Part shown: one piece after another, positions 1-8,829 of the stretch
Layout: the number at the start of each line of letters is the position of its first letter
Numbering within the stretch: the stretch's first letter is position 1
Assembly (NCBI GenBank): GCA_963737545.1
Contig: CAVTTH010000001.1
Span: 310,001 to 374,000, forward strand
Direction of reading: 5' to 3'
Length of the DNA: 64,000 nt
Source: CAVTTH01 sp963737545
GTDB taxonomy: Bacteria; Verrucomicrobiota; Verrucomicrobiia; Chthoniobacterales; UBA10450
Program-made: the position numbers and the translations under genes
Notes under the pieces: generated by a model
Seen by the model: only the letters and a program-made list of their open reading frames with translations
Databases searched by the model: none
Told to the model about the DNA's origin: nothing

Positions 1-2381
1 CTCGGCGGACCTGCACTATCGCGGCGTTTAATTTCCTCCATCACATCTTCGCCGATGACTTCCAGCAAACGCCTTTCGCGTTCGGTCATTCGGCGCGGTT
101 TGACATCGAGGATGCAGAGCGAGCCAATCGGGAGGCTGTTGCTGCGGAGCGGAACGCCCGCGTAAAAGCGCAGGCCGCGCTCTTTTAATAAGGGGTTATT
201 TGCAAATCTTCGGTCGCGAGCCAGGTCTTCGACCACGAGTAATTCGTCGGTTGCGATCACATGGCCGCAGACCGAAAGCTCGCGCGACGTCTGCTGCGCT
301 TCGGCGATTTCTTCGGGCAGCCCGACCTGCGATTTAAACCACTGGTGATCGCGATCGATGAATGTGATCAGCGCAATCGGCACCTCGAAAATGCGCGCCA
401 GTTTTTTCGTGATGCGATCGAAAACTTCTTCACGGCCGCCATCCGCCAGATGCAAACGAGCCAGTTCTTCGAGGCGCTTTTCCTCGTTGTCCGGAATCGC
501 GCCGGGGATCATCTCATCGGCAATCGAAACGGAAAACTTCGCGAGCTGCACCACTGCCTCGGCGAGGGACGTCACCACTTCGTCCGCACCGGAAGACCGC
601 AGCCGTTCTCCCGCGCCCGCCATGTTTTCGGTCGCGCCCCAGATTCCGACCACGATCTTCACGCGTGGCAATTGGGCGCGAAGTTTCGCACTGAGATAGC
701 GCGCATGAATCAGAGTGGAGGGTGTGACAACCGAGATGCAAATCGCTTCGGGGTCCGACTTCGCCGCCATCTCGAGGAGCTCGCCACTGCTAAGCGCCGC
801 CGAGGCGTTCTCGGCATCGAAATCTTGTTGTCGAAGCAGCTGCACGAGCATCGCACCCGCGAGTTCATCACGGTAGGCGCGAGCCGGCACACAAAGCACG
901 CGGCACGCGGGACCGGAGAGAGGAAAGGGAGTGTGTTCGGCGACCTCCTTGTCCGCTTGCAACTGCGACTTCGACGGCGGGGCCGAGCCGAGATCTTCGA
1001 TAAGATCGTGGATGTGACGATGAATCGCGGAACGGTGTTCGGCGTCCAACTCGTCGCGTTGCGCGTCCATTTCCGCGAGTGTGACCGTCGGGATCAGAAC
1101 GGAATCGTAAAGAGAAATGAGTGAATTTGTTTTCACGTACGCTTCCGCGAGGTCGTTCGCTTCATCCAAACCGAACGCGAGCAGTCGGTGATAACATTCC
1201 TCGTGCGGAGCGAGGGCTTGCTCTTCGCTGAGGAGCACGCTCAAGAATTGCAGTTTCGGCACGTGCCGGCCCATCACGGCAACGCACACTGTCAGCGGGA
1301 TCGCGAGGACGAGACCGATTGGTCCCCAGAGCCACGTCCAGAAAACCGCCGCGATGATTAGCGCGATGGACGAGACGCCGGTCCTGGATCCATAGAGCCA
1401 CGGCTCGAGCGCATTTGCATTGATTAGTTCGAGCACGACGAAAAGACCGAGCGTCAGAAGCGGACCGAGCCAGCTCGTCGAAACTGCAAACGAAAGCAGA
1501 ACAGGAAATGCGGCCGCGATCCAAACTCCCACGTAGGGCACGAATCGCATGATCGCCGCGAAAGCGCCCCAGAGCGCAGGGTTCGGCACGCCGATGAAGT
1601 AGAGTCCGATCGCAATACACGAGCCAAAACTCACGTTCACCAGAAGCAGCATCGCAAGGTAACGGGTGACGCGGCTCGCCGCGTCGTCCATCGCCCGCGT
1701 GGTCGCGCTGATCCGGCCTTGCCCGATCAAGCGGATCATTCTGCCGCGCAGATCCTCGCGCTTCAACAGCATGAAGATGACAAGCAATGAAACGAGGCCG
1801 GCCGTCCCGAGCGGTCCGAGCAATCCGGTTGCGGTGGTTTGTAGGATTTGCGGAAGGCGGCTTTGCGATTCGACGATCCGAACCGGCATCGGCTGTTGAG
1901 CCGCAGGCACATTGCGAGAGCGCATCGCAGTAGCGGCTTTTGTTTCCGGCACCGGACCGGCCGCATTCGCCGGCGGCTCCAACGAGTCCGGTGATTGCTT
2001 TTGCAGCTCGGAGACGCTCTGCGAAAAGCGGCCAAACGCGCCGCCGGTGGGAAGCCGGATCGCGTGCAATTTGTCGTCGATGTTCGTCTGGTAGTCGGGA
2101 AGCTTCGCCGCGAGGTCGATCAGTTGACGCGTTAAAAACCAACCTGCTCCGCCGACGACGCTGAAGAGCATCGCCACGACGATCAGAACAGCCGCGATAC
2201 GTCCGATCCAGCGTTCAATGTAGCCAACCAGCGGTGCGAGCAGGAAGGTGAGCATCGCGGCAAGCGCGAGCGGGATAAGTAGTTGGCGTCCGACGTAAAG
2301 AATCGTGACGACGAACGCCGTCAGCAAAATCATCCAGATCCCCAAGAGCGCGGCCGTAGAGGCATTCTTCATCGCTCGCAT
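1..2381 (-). CDS. AI-2E family (PerM/TqsA-like) membrane protein fused to B12-binding-like and GAF domains, C-terminus outside window
   Basis: The minus frame starting ATG at 2381 (alternative ATG at 2372) stays open to the window edge, about 793 residues with no stop. Residues 1 to about 370 are a polytopic AI-2E-type permease: two N-terminal hydrophobic hairpins, a polar loop, then a cluster of membrane segments ending with the family-like WGPIGLVLAIPL stretch. Residues about 485-600 look like a cobalamin-binding Rossmann fold (VLCVPAR, AICISVVTP, VGIWG, SGADEVVTS) but the DxHxxG cobalamin ligand motif is not visible. Residues about 640-785 are a GAF domain of the phytochrome-like type (VCGHVIA, LLVVEDLARDRRFA, FYAGVPLRS, GSLCILD). 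The permease family exports small molecules or ions; the added domains suggest ligand-controlled transport, which is inference. The fusion is one frame, not two genes. Confidence 0.82.
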   Translation of the reverse strand, partial: MRAMKNASTAALLGIWMILLTAFVVTILYVGRQLLIPLALAAMLTFLLAPLVGYIERWIGRIAAVLIVVAMLFSVVGGAGWFLTRQLIDLAAKLPDYQTNIDDKLHAIRLPTGGAFGRFSQSVSELQKQSPDSLEPPANAAGPVPETKAATAMRSRNVPAAQQPMPVRIVESQSRLPQILQTTATGLLGPLGTAGLVSLLVIFMLLKREDLRGRMIRLIGQGRISATTRAMDDAASRVTRYLAMLLLVNVSFGSCIAIGLYFIGVPNPALWGAFAAIMRFVPYVGVWIAAAFPVLLSFAVSTSWLGPLLTLGLFVVLELINANALEPWLYGSRTGVSSIALIIAAVFWTWLWGPIGLVLAIPLTVCVAVMGRHVPKLQFLSVLLSEEQALAPHEECYHRLLAFGLDEANDLAEAYVKTNSLISLYDSVLIPTVTLAEMDAQRDELDAEHRSAIHRHIHDLIEDLGSAPPSKSQLQADKEVAEHTPFPLSGPACRVLCVPARAYRDELAGAMLVQLLRQQDFDAENASAALSSGELLEMAAKSDPEAICISVVTPSTLIHARYLSAKLRAQLPRVKIVVGIWGATENMAGAGERLRSSGADEVVTSLAEAVVQLAKFSVSIADEMIPGAIPDNEEKRLEELARLHLADGGREEVFDRITKKLARIFEVPIALITFIDRDHQWFKSQVGLPEEIAEAQQTSRELSVCGHVIATDELLVVEDLARDRRFANNPLLKERGLRFYAGVPLRSNSLPIGSLCILDVKPRRMTERERRLLEVIGEDVMEEIKRRDSAGPP

Positions 2382-2462
2382 GGCATATCATCCGTCGTCC
2401 ACAGTGCGACTTCTAGCAAATGCCCGACACATCGCCCGCTCTCGGCCAATTAGGTCGCGGGC

Positions 2463-2738
2463 TTAGAAAACACGCAGGCAAAGCAGAAGAAGATTATTTC
2501 GACAGAAGCTTTGCGGGTGTCCGAACTGCGTTATCACCGTTTGTTTGAAACGGCTCAGGACGGGATCCTAATTCTCGGTGCCAATAGCTGGGAGATCATG
2601 GACGTAAATCCCGAATGCCGGGCGGCTGCAGGGGGTTCCAAACGAATCGATCTGCAAACCGCATGTCTCCCCATATCTAAAGAGTATGATGTCTTGCTTA
2701 CGAAGTATTGGCTGGATGGGGACGGGAACCGTATCTGA
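2463..2738 (+). pseudogene. PAS-domain remnant of a sensor kinase
   Basis: The open frame reads SELRYHRLFETAQDGILIL and then a DVNPEC stretch, which is the first half of a PAS domain as found at the front of sensor histidine kinases. It ends at a stop at 2738 after about 75 residues, before the rest of the PAS fold, and no kinase follows. The only near start is a TTG at 2511. It sits in the gap between the divergent AI-2E gene and the repeat protein. It is probably debris of a lost signalling gene; a very small functional PAS peptide is unlikely. Confidence 0.45.
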
Positions 2739-2773
2739 TTGCGAAGTCAAACCAAACAGAAAGCATAAAGTTT

Positions 2774-3814
2774 ATGAGATTATTTTTTGTATTAGTTTGC
2801 TGCTTAGCGATACCACTGGTCGCCAGCGCAGCAGATCAGAATAACAAGGCCAAGAAAAAGCAGACGACGCAGGGTCAGCATCAGCAGAAGCAAAGGCAGC
2901 AGCCGGCCACGGCCCAAGGCAAACATCACGCCGCGAACACGAGTGCCAAACTACATAATCCTTCGCAAGTACAAGGCCACACGCATCGTCAGGCACTAAA
3001 CGCTCACACCAACAACGGGCCGGCCGTCCACTCGAACTCCAAGGAACAAGTGGCCACCAAACACCACAGCGTGAACGCAGCCTCGCAACTCAACAACCCT
3101 TCGCAAGTGAAAGGCCAAAGGCATCCCCAGGTGTTGAACGCTAAAAACAACAATCTGCCGGCCGCACAGTCGAACGCCCAGAAAAAAGTGGCCACCAAGC
3201 ACCATGGCGCGAACACGCCTGCGCAACTAAACAATCCTTCGCACGTGAAAGACCAAAGGAATGCTCAGGTATTGAACGCTCAAAACAACAACGTGCCGGC
3301 CGTACAGTCGAACACGAGGCGGAAGGTGGAGACTAGACACTTTAACCTTTCAAATTCGCCTAACTCCGCGATCCCGAGCGCAACGTTCAACCAGAACTAT
3401 CGCATTCAGGACAGTCAGAACTGGCAAGGCCAGCAGTACGCCGTTTTCCAGAACTACAGGGGCGAATGGCACGATCAAGGATGGTGGAACAATCACTACA
3501 ACCGCATCGTTCTAATTAGCGGCGGCTGGTATTTCTGGAATGCAGGCTATTGGGCTCCAGCATGGGGTTATAACTCGGGTGCCGCCTACTATCCATATAA
3601 TGGCCCCATTTACGCCTACAACAACCTGCCGCCCGATCAGGTGGTCGCGAATGTTCAGTCAACGCTGCAAACGCAGGGTTATTACCGGGGCGAGGTAGAC
3701 GGCTTGCTCGGACCGAAGACCCGTGCGGCCCTCGCTAACTATCAAGGCGACCACGGTCTCTACACGACCGAGGCGATTGATGAGCCAACGCTCCGCTCGT
3801 TGGGAATGTCGTAA
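2774..3814 (+). CDS. secreted repeat protein with C-terminal peptidoglycan-binding domain
   Basis: The ATG at 2774 is preferred over upstream in-frame codons because it begins a clear signal peptide (MRLFFVLVCCLAIPLVASA, cleavage before AD). The mature 346-residue preprotein is Q/N/H/K-rich at first, then carries three tandem 46-residue repeats starting KHH, then an aromatic region rich in W, Y and N (GEWHDQGWW, GGWYFWNAGYWAP). The last about 60 residues match a PG_binding_1 fold (VQSTLQTQGYYRGEVDGLLG, then TRAALANYQ). It is likely a periplasmic or surface protein anchored to peptidoglycan. The histidine- and asparagine-rich repeats have no function I can name. Confidence 0.75.
   Translation: MRLFFVLVCCLAIPLVASAADQNNKAKKKQTTQGQHQQKQRQQPATAQGKHHAANTSAKLHNPSQVQGHTHRQALNAHTNNGPAVHSNSKEQVATKHHSVNAASQLNNPSQVKGQRHPQVLNAKNNNLPAAQSNAQKKVATKHHGANTPAQLNNPSHVKDQRNAQVLNAQNNNVPAVQSNTRRKVETRHFNLSNSPNSAIPSATFNQNYRIQDSQNWQGQQYAVFQNYRGEWHDQGWWNNHYNRIVLISGGWYFWNAGYWAPAWGYNSGAAYYPYNGPIYAYNNLPPDQVVANVQSTLQTQGYYRGEVDGLLGPKTRAALANYQGDHGLYTTEAIDEPTLRSLGMS
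2921..3334 (+). repeat. three tandem 138-nt coding repeats
   Basis: Three consecutive units of exactly 138 nt (2921-3058, 3059-3196, 3197-3334), each coding 46 residues that begin KHH and contain NNPSQV or close variants, LNA and SN positions. Units two and three are more alike than unit one. The unit length is preserved exactly, so the array likely arose by in-frame duplication. Confidence 0.85.
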
Positions 3815-4014
3815 ACGAGGCAACCGTCAAATCGGAGACGATCAGGAAATCCTTCATCCTACAAGCGCAATATGCGGGCAGCAAATGCCAACGGACGCGC
3901 AGCGCGCTGCCGAAAAACGAATATTCATTCAGCAATCCCAAACGAGACAACACGCAAAGAAGCCGATCGCTGTTACCGATACGAAACAAAATACAAAAAC
4001 AGAAAAAATCCCTT

Positions 4015-5652
4015 TTGAAAAAATCTGCATTACAATCCGCTTTCTGCAATCCACGCGCATTAGTCGGCACTCTTTGCTTCGTCGGCGCTTTCCTGGCGTT
4101 CTTCGCGTTTCACCCTTTTTCCGGCGCCTCCGCTCTAGCGCAAGGGCAAGAACAAAAGTGGCACACAACCGCTTCAAGCAAGGGCGATGCGACCTCGGCG
4201 CCAAGCATCGCTGTTTTCCCTGTTCAGTACAGCCCGAACGGACGATATCTCGTGGATCAGAATGGCACGCCGTTCCCGATTATGGGCCGGACGGCGTGGT
4301 TCGTTACCTCGCTGTCCGTCGCCGATTACCGCACCTTCATCGACGATACCGCGGCGCGTGGCTACGATGCGATCGAATTGCACGTCGTCAATCACGACCC
4401 GCGCGGCAATCACCCACCCTTCAACGGCAACGGTGATCTGCCCTTCCTCAACCGACTAAACGGAACCACTTGGAACGGATCGCTCACCTACGGTAACATC
4501 AACAACGAAGCGCCCGACTTCACCACCCCCAATGAGGCGTACTGGAGCATTGTGGACGGGCTCCTCTCGTATTGCGAATCTAACGGAATCCTGGTCTTTA
4601 TGTTCCCCGCTTATGCGGGTTGGCAAGGCGGCGACCAAGGCTGGATGCAAGAGATGGTGGCGAATGGTCCTACAAGAATGCAGTCCTACGGTGCGTGGAT
4701 CGCGACTCGGTATAGGAACCAGAAGAACCTCGTCTGGATGATGGGAGGGGACCTGGGCAACTTCAACCCACCGCAGAATGCCGTGGAGAGTGCACTTTTC
4801 AACGGCCTCAGGAGTGTGACAGGGCAGCAATCGGTGTTTTTCAGTGCAGAGTGGAGCGCAGGGATTGCCACAGATGAGCCCACTTTCGGGTCTCAAATGA
4901 CGCTTAATGGCGCCTATGCACATGGCGGGGACGTCAACACCGAAGGGCGCCGCGCCTATGCTTATAGTCCGACGGAACCGAGTTTCCTCCTCGAAGGGCC
5001 ATATGATCAGGAGGGCTCGGACGGGAACGGCTGGAACTACGCAGCTACCCAACCCGTGCGTCGCTTCCAATGGTGGTCCTGGCTCTCCACTATTGGGGGT
5101 TATGTCTTGGGGAATGGCTATGTCTGGCCTTTCAATTCACCCGACTGGCAAAACCACCTGGACACGCAATGTACCCGCGACATGACCCGTCTGAACGCTT
5201 TTATGAGATCGATCGCCTGGTATAGCATGGTCCCATCCGGGCTCAACGGGATGCGGACGCTGATCACGGCCGGCGGCTCAACCCCGAGTTCGAGCAGCTA
5301 CGTGGCTGCTTCGGCCACTCCGGACGGGACGCTCATGGTGGCCTACATCCCGCCCGACCACAGCGGGCCGATCACTGTGGACATGGCCGCCATGAGCGCT
5401 CCGTCACAGGCGCGCTGGTTCGATCCGACGAATGGAGCCTACACCATCATTGGAACTGGCCTGCCCAACACCGGCACGCGGCCATTTACCCCTCCGGGGA
5501 ACAACAGCGCGGGTGAGACCGATTGGGTCCTAATTATTGAGACAGCCACACCCACACCCACACCCACACCTCACACCCACACCCACACCCACACCCACAC
5601 CCACACCCACACCCATACCCACACATCACACCCACGCCGACGCCGACTTTAA
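4015..5652 (+). CDS. secreted DUF4038 (apiosidase-like, GH140-related) glycoside hydrolase, 5' part of a frameshifted gene
   Basis: A TTG start at 4015 gives a Lys-rich N-terminus and hydrophobic signal segment ending near SALAQG. Residues about 65-370 fit the DUF4038 (beta/alpha)8 family: DQNGTPFPIMGRTAWF, an ARGYDAIELH strand, and the conserved NLVWMMGGD. Residues about 410-510 resemble the collagen-binding-like beta domain that follows DUF4038 (MVAYIPPDHSG, ARWFDPTNG). The protein then enters a Thr-Pro linker. At 5571 and 5626 extra T bases interrupt the hexanucleotide repeat, so this frame reads Thr-His and stops at 5652 while LamG and P-domains continue in other frames. It was likely one secreted plant-polysaccharide hydrolase of about 1,220 codons (4015-7677 is divisible by three). 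Confidence 0.72.
   Translation: MKKSALQSAFCNPRALVGTLCFVGAFLAFFAFHPFSGASALAQGQEQKWHTTASSKGDATSAPSIAVFPVQYSPNGRYLVDQNGTPFPIMGRTAWFVTSLSVADYRTFIDDTAARGYDAIELHVVNHDPRGNHPPFNGNGDLPFLNRLNGTTWNGSLTYGNINNEAPDFTTPNEAYWSIVDGLLSYCESNGILVFMFPAYAGWQGGDQGWMQEMVANGPTRMQSYGAWIATRYRNQKNLVWMMGGDLGNFNPPQNAVESALFNGLRSVTGQQSVFFSAEWSAGIATDEPTFGSQMTLNGAYAHGGDVNTEGRRAYAYSPTEPSFLLEGPYDQEGSDGNGWNYAATQPVRRFQWWSWLSTIGGYVLGNGYVWPFNSPDWQNHLDTQCTRDMTRLNAFMRSIAWYSMVPSGLNGMRTLITAGGSTPSSSSYVAASATPDGTLMVAYIPPDHSGPITVDMAAMSAPSQARWFDPTNGAYTIIGTGLPNTGTRPFTPPGNNSAGETDWVLIIETATPTPTPTPHTHTHTHTHTHTHTHTHTSHPRRRRL
5545..5640 (+). repeat. CACACC low-complexity array (Thr-Pro / Thr-His linker)
   Basis: A nearly perfect hexanucleotide array of the type CACACC. 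In one frame it reads Thr-Pro, in another Thr-His, in the third Pro-His. Single extra T bases at 5571 and 5626 change which frame gives the Thr-Pro linker, and two such insertions explain the change of frame between the glycosidase domain and the LamG domain. Confidence 0.8.
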
Positions 5653-7286
5653 CTCCGACCCCTACCGCTACATCGACTCCAACTGTAACCCCAACTCCAA
5701 CTCCGACAGTTACACCTACCGCCACACCAACTCCAACGCCTCCCGCCGGTCTGGTCGCCGCTTACAATTTCAATGAAGGGACCGGGACAACGGTGACCGA
5801 TGCCTCCGGCCATGGCATTACTGGCACCGTTTACGGAACTGCGTGGACCACCGGAGGCAAATATGGCAATGCCTTGAGTTTCAATGGATCGAACAGTTAC
5901 GTCGACCTCGGTAATCCCACAGCATTGCAGCTTACCGGAAGTATGACGTGGAGTGCCTGGGTTAAGGCTGCGGCCAACCCAGCGGATGACGGACAAATCG
6001 TCGCCAAATCGGATGACGCCTCCGGCTGGCAGTTAAAGACGAGTCCAGACACCGGACCACAAACCTTTGGCGTTGGGGTTTCCAGCGGAATCAATTCACG
6101 TACTCAGCGGTACAGCACAACCATTCGTTCCCTAAACGTTTGGTATCATGTTGCTGGCGTCTACGATGCTGCGGCGAGGACGTTGAACGTTTACGTGAAC
6201 GGCATGCTCGATAGTGGCACTTTGCGCGGGACGATCCCGGCGTCTCAGCTTAATGCGGCGGTGAATGTGAACATCGGGCGGCGGACAGGGGGCAGCGGAT
6301 ACTATTTTAACGGGATCATTGATGAGGTGCGTATCTACAACCGAGCGTTGAGCGCATCCGAGGTGCTGGCCGACATGAATACCCCAGTTGGAGCCCCAGC
6401 TCCAACACCAACACCAACACCAACACCAACACCAACACCAACTCCTACTCCTACTCCTACTCCTACTCCTACCCCTACACCTACACCTACCCCTACACCT
6501 TTACCGACTCCTACTCCTACTCCAACTCCAACTCCTACGCCTACCCCTACACCGACTCCTACCCCAACTCCAACACCGACACCGACACCGACTCCTACGC
6601 CAGCCGGAACGCAGTCCTTCACCAACGCAGGGGCGATCACCATCCCGAGTGTGGGAGCTGGGACCCCCTATCCCTCTACAATCAATGTGACGGGAATGGG
6701 CGGCGTGATCACCAATGTGACGCTGACCCTGAACGCCATCACCCACGGGCGCATGCGCGATATCGACATTCTTCTTGTCTCCCCTGGAGGTCAGAAAATG
6801 ATCCCTCTGTCGGATGTGGGCCCCAATGGCGCCGTCAGCAACATTACGCTGACCTTGTCGGACGCGGCCGCTTCATCTGTCGGCACGGGGACAATTGTTT
6901 CGGGTACCTACAAACCGACGAACAGCGGAACCGGGGATACCTTTGCTGCGCCGGCGCCCGCTGGACCGTATGGGGCAACTCTGGCCACACTTAACGGCCA
7001 ATCCGCCAACGGAGTGTGGTCTTTGTATGTCGTGGACGATAGCTCAGGCTCAACGGGGAGTATCGCCGGTGGATGGAGTCTGACGATTACGACGGCGCCA
7101 ACACCGACTCCGACTCCAACAGCGACGCCTACTCCGACTCCGACCCCAACACCAACCCCGACACCGACTCCAACGGCGAGCGCAGTCCTTCAGCAACGCG
7201 GCGGCGATCACGATCCCGGATTCTGGAAAGGCCGACCCGTATCCCTCAGTGATCAGTGTGAGCGGGATGGGAGGCACAATCATTAA
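5628..7286 (+). CDS. middle part of the frameshifted glycosidase: LamG lectin domain, Thr-Pro linkers, P-domain
   Basis: This frame is open from about 5542; the Thr-Pro linker is recognisable from 5630. A LamG/concanavalin-A-like domain spans about 5750-6380 (GLVAAYNFNEG, GNALSFNGSNSYVDLG, WYHVAGVYD, GIIDEVRIYNRALS). After a second Thr-Pro linker comes a proprotein-convertase P-domain-like module at 6605-7100 (TQSFTNAGAITIP, DIDILLVSPGGQ, GVWSLYVVDD, GGWSLTIT). The frame then runs off into unrelated residues and stops at 7286, because a single extra base near 7175-7182 moves the next P-domain into another frame. There is no ribosome binding site to suggest independent translation; the GTG at 5793 lies inside the LamG domain. 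Confidence 0.6.
   Translation, partial: TPTPTPTLTPTPTATSTPTVTPTPTPTVTPTATPTPTPPAGLVAAYNFNEGTGTTVTDASGHGITGTVYGTAWTTGGKYGNALSFNGSNSYVDLGNPTALQLTGSMTWSAWVKAAANPADDGQIVAKSDDASGWQLKTSPDTGPQTFGVGVSSGINSRTQRYSTTIRSLNVWYHVAGVYDAAARTLNVYVNGMLDSGTLRGTIPASQLNAAVNVNIGRRTGGSGYYFNGIIDEVRIYNRALSASEVLADMNTPVGAPAPTPTPTPTPTPTPTPTPTPTPTPTPTPTPTPTPLPTPTPTPTPTPTPTPTPTPTPTPTPTPTPTPTPAGTQSFTNAGAITIPSVGAGTPYPSTINVTGMGGVITNVTLTLNAITHGRMRDIDILLVSPGGQKMIPLSDVGPNGAVSNITLTLSDAAASSVGTGTIVSGTYKPTNSGTGDTFAAPAPAGPYGATLATLNGQSANGVWSLYVVDDSSGSTGSIAGGWSLTITTAPTPTPTPTATPTPTPTPTPTPTPTPTASAVLQQRGGDHDPGFWKGRPVSLSDQCERDGRHNH
6401..6603 (+). repeat. long Thr-Pro linker repeat
   Basis: About 200 nt of near-uninterrupted ACNCCN hexamers coding Thr-Pro pairs between the LamG and first P-domain modules. 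The codons for Thr and Pro vary in blocks (ACACCA, ACTCCT, ACCCCT), suggesting slippage expansion followed by point change. A shorter array of the same kind spans 7099-7176. Linkers like this usually space modules of secreted enzymes. Confidence 0.8.
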
Positions 7287-7677
7287 CGTGACGGTGAACT
7301 TGAAGGGTCTTACCCACACCTGGGGGAATGACATCGACGTGCTGCTAGTGGGGCCTGGTGGACAAAAGGTGACGGTGATGTCGGATGCCGGCACCGGAGG
7401 GGTCAGCAACGCGAATTTGATATTTGCGGATGCAGCGGTGGGTATATTGCCGCAGACGGGGTCACTGGTCAGTGGGACTTACAAGCCGACTGATTATGCG
7501 CCGGCGGACACCTATCCGACGCCAGCACCCGCGGGACCGTATGGAACGGCGTTATCTACCTTCGACGGGATGGGCGCCAACGGGACATGGTCGTTGTATG
7601 TATTCGACGACGGACCGGGAGACCGCGGCAGCTTTGCGGGCGGGTGGACTCTGACGATTACTACGATGACGCAGTGA
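7183..7677 (+). CDS. 3' part of the frameshifted glycosidase: second P-domain module
   Basis: This frame begins QSFSNAAAITIP at 7183 and is a second copy of the P-domain-like module (DIDVLLVGPGGQ, GTWSLYVFDD, GGWTLTIT), ending at TGA 7677. It mirrors the module at 6605-7100. The preceding Thr-Pro linker ends in the other frame, so one extra base near 7175-7182 separates the two. Possible internal GTG at 7249 would remove part of the module, so independent expression is unlikely. Confidence 0.55.
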   Translation, partial: QSFSNAAAITIPDSGKADPYPSVISVSGMGGTIINVTVNLKGLTHTWGNDIDVLLVGPGGQKVTVMSDAGTGGVSNANLIFADAAVGILPQTGSLVSGTYKPTDYAPADTYPTPAPAGPYGTALSTFDGMGANGTWSLYVFDDGPGDRGSFAGGWTLTITTMTQ

Positions 7678-7808
7678 CGTGAGAAGTACGAGTCTCGGGA
7701 TCGCCCGGACCGACGCACGTACGCGAGCTAAGTTGTCTGATTTCGTTAGGATCTGGAACTACAATTCGGACAACTAGGTCGCGCACTTACAATTTCCGCG
7801 TTCAAGTC

Positions 7809-7880
7809 TGTCCCCGGCGGGAATCGAACCCACATTTAAGGTTTAGGAAACCTCCGTTCTATCCGTTGAACTACGAGGAC
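7809..7880 (-). tRNA. tRNA-Arg (anticodon CCT)
   Basis: Read on the minus strand, 7880 to 7809 folds into a full cloverleaf: acceptor arm GTCCTCG with CGGGGAC, D stem GTTC/GAAC, anticodon stem GAGGT/ACCTT with loop TTCCTAA, and a T-arm containing GGTTCGATTCC. Anticodon CCT reads AGG arginine codons. CCA is not encoded. No attachment-site repeat or integrase is next to it. Confidence 0.93.
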
Positions 7881-7961
7881 GAAATTTCGAGGCAATCACC
7901 TAAATCCAGCTGGCGCGCCACGAACATCTTTATCCGTCGAACCCCGATTGCATTGTCGCGG

Positions 7962-8687
7962 TCAGCCCTTGCTCACCTGAAATTTCTGGCGACGCTTGTC
8001 GGCTTGTTTGACCGCACGGCGCTCGCGGGGCCCGGCGACTCCGAGCCTGATCTCCTCGCCCAGTTCCGGACTCGTCTCTTCGCTCAGCATCATAATAATA
8101 AAGTTCGCAGTCGGCAAAACGTTCGATCCAGAGATAACGATTCGGGCAATATAGGTGCCGGCGTCAAGATCGGGTGGCGGGGTGAACTTGACACCGCCCG
8201 AAGTGGTCGGACTGGCGAAAGAAAACGAGCACTTGATCGAACGGCCAACGACAAAACCGCTCTTCGACCGTCCGGCGCTCGTAAAACTGCAGAGTAAGAT
8301 GGGAGCCGAAAATCCTGCTGCGAGATCGATCTCCGATCCTTCGAGCGCATTCTGCGCTGACCGAACGTGTTCGCAACTGTATTGCCCAGGGAGAAATTTA
8401 TAAAAATCCGTCGCCACGGCACGGATGCGTGAAGCATCTGAGCGTCCCGTATTACGCAGGATAAACAAGGCTGCGATGGTATAAACGCCAATTTGCTCGG
8501 TCGAAAAATCCTGTCTCGGGGCGAAATAATTTCCGGGGATCGCGATGTGGAGTTTGGGCCGTCGCCACCATCGCAGGAAGTGCGGCAACAAAGCAACCAG
8601 CACGACTGCGAATATCGCAACAACGCCGAGCGCGTTAATGAACCCGGCGTCTTGGTAGGGTTTTAGTACCTTGAGAAAGTGGTCCAC
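7962..8687 (-). CDS. hypothetical membrane-anchored protein
   Basis: A 241-residue protein with one strong hydrophobic segment at residues about 17-37 (ALGVVAIFAVVLVALLP) followed by basic WWRRPK, giving an N-terminal anchor. The remaining part is beta-rich and soluble (LFILRNTGRSDA, GTYIARIVISGSN), perhaps an immunoglobulin-like fold, and the C-terminus is basic. I do not recognise the family. It lies downstream, on the same strand, of two other unrecognised genes with gaps of about 140 nt. Confidence 0.6.
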   Translation of the reverse strand: MDHFLKVLKPYQDAGFINALGVVAIFAVVLVALLPHFLRWWRRPKLHIAIPGNYFAPRQDFSTEQIGVYTIAALFILRNTGRSDASRIRAVATDFYKFLPGQYSCEHVRSAQNALEGSEIDLAAGFSAPILLCSFTSAGRSKSGFVVGRSIKCSFSFASPTTSGGVKFTPPPDLDAGTYIARIVISGSNVLPTANFIIMMLSEETSPELGEEIRLGVAGPRERRAVKQADKRRQKFQVSKG

Positions 8688-8829
8688 AGTAGTTTGTCGA
8701 AGGGACGCTGATTAAAACGGAAGGTTTGCCGCGCGCCCAGATGATTTTGCAAGAAATTTTTCTTACGGGGCGGCGCGGAGAACGAGGTGACTACTCAGCA
8801 GTGCGCTCTGCGTTCTCTGCGGATACACG

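Noticed and set aside
261..1124. 287-residue plus-strand ORF
   Set aside because: Runs antisense to the GAF and B12-like part of the AI-2E fusion; Arg-rich and without a fold.
6335..6643. Gly-Val repeat protein on the minus strand
   Set aside because: It is the antisense reading of the Thr-Pro linker array.
5545..7176. Possible CRISPR array
   Set aside because: The repeats are hexamers within coding linkers; no spacers of equal length and no cas gene.
7809..7880. tRNA-Arg as an integration site
   Set aside because: No integrase, phage gene or repeated 3' end of the tRNA was seen in the flanks.
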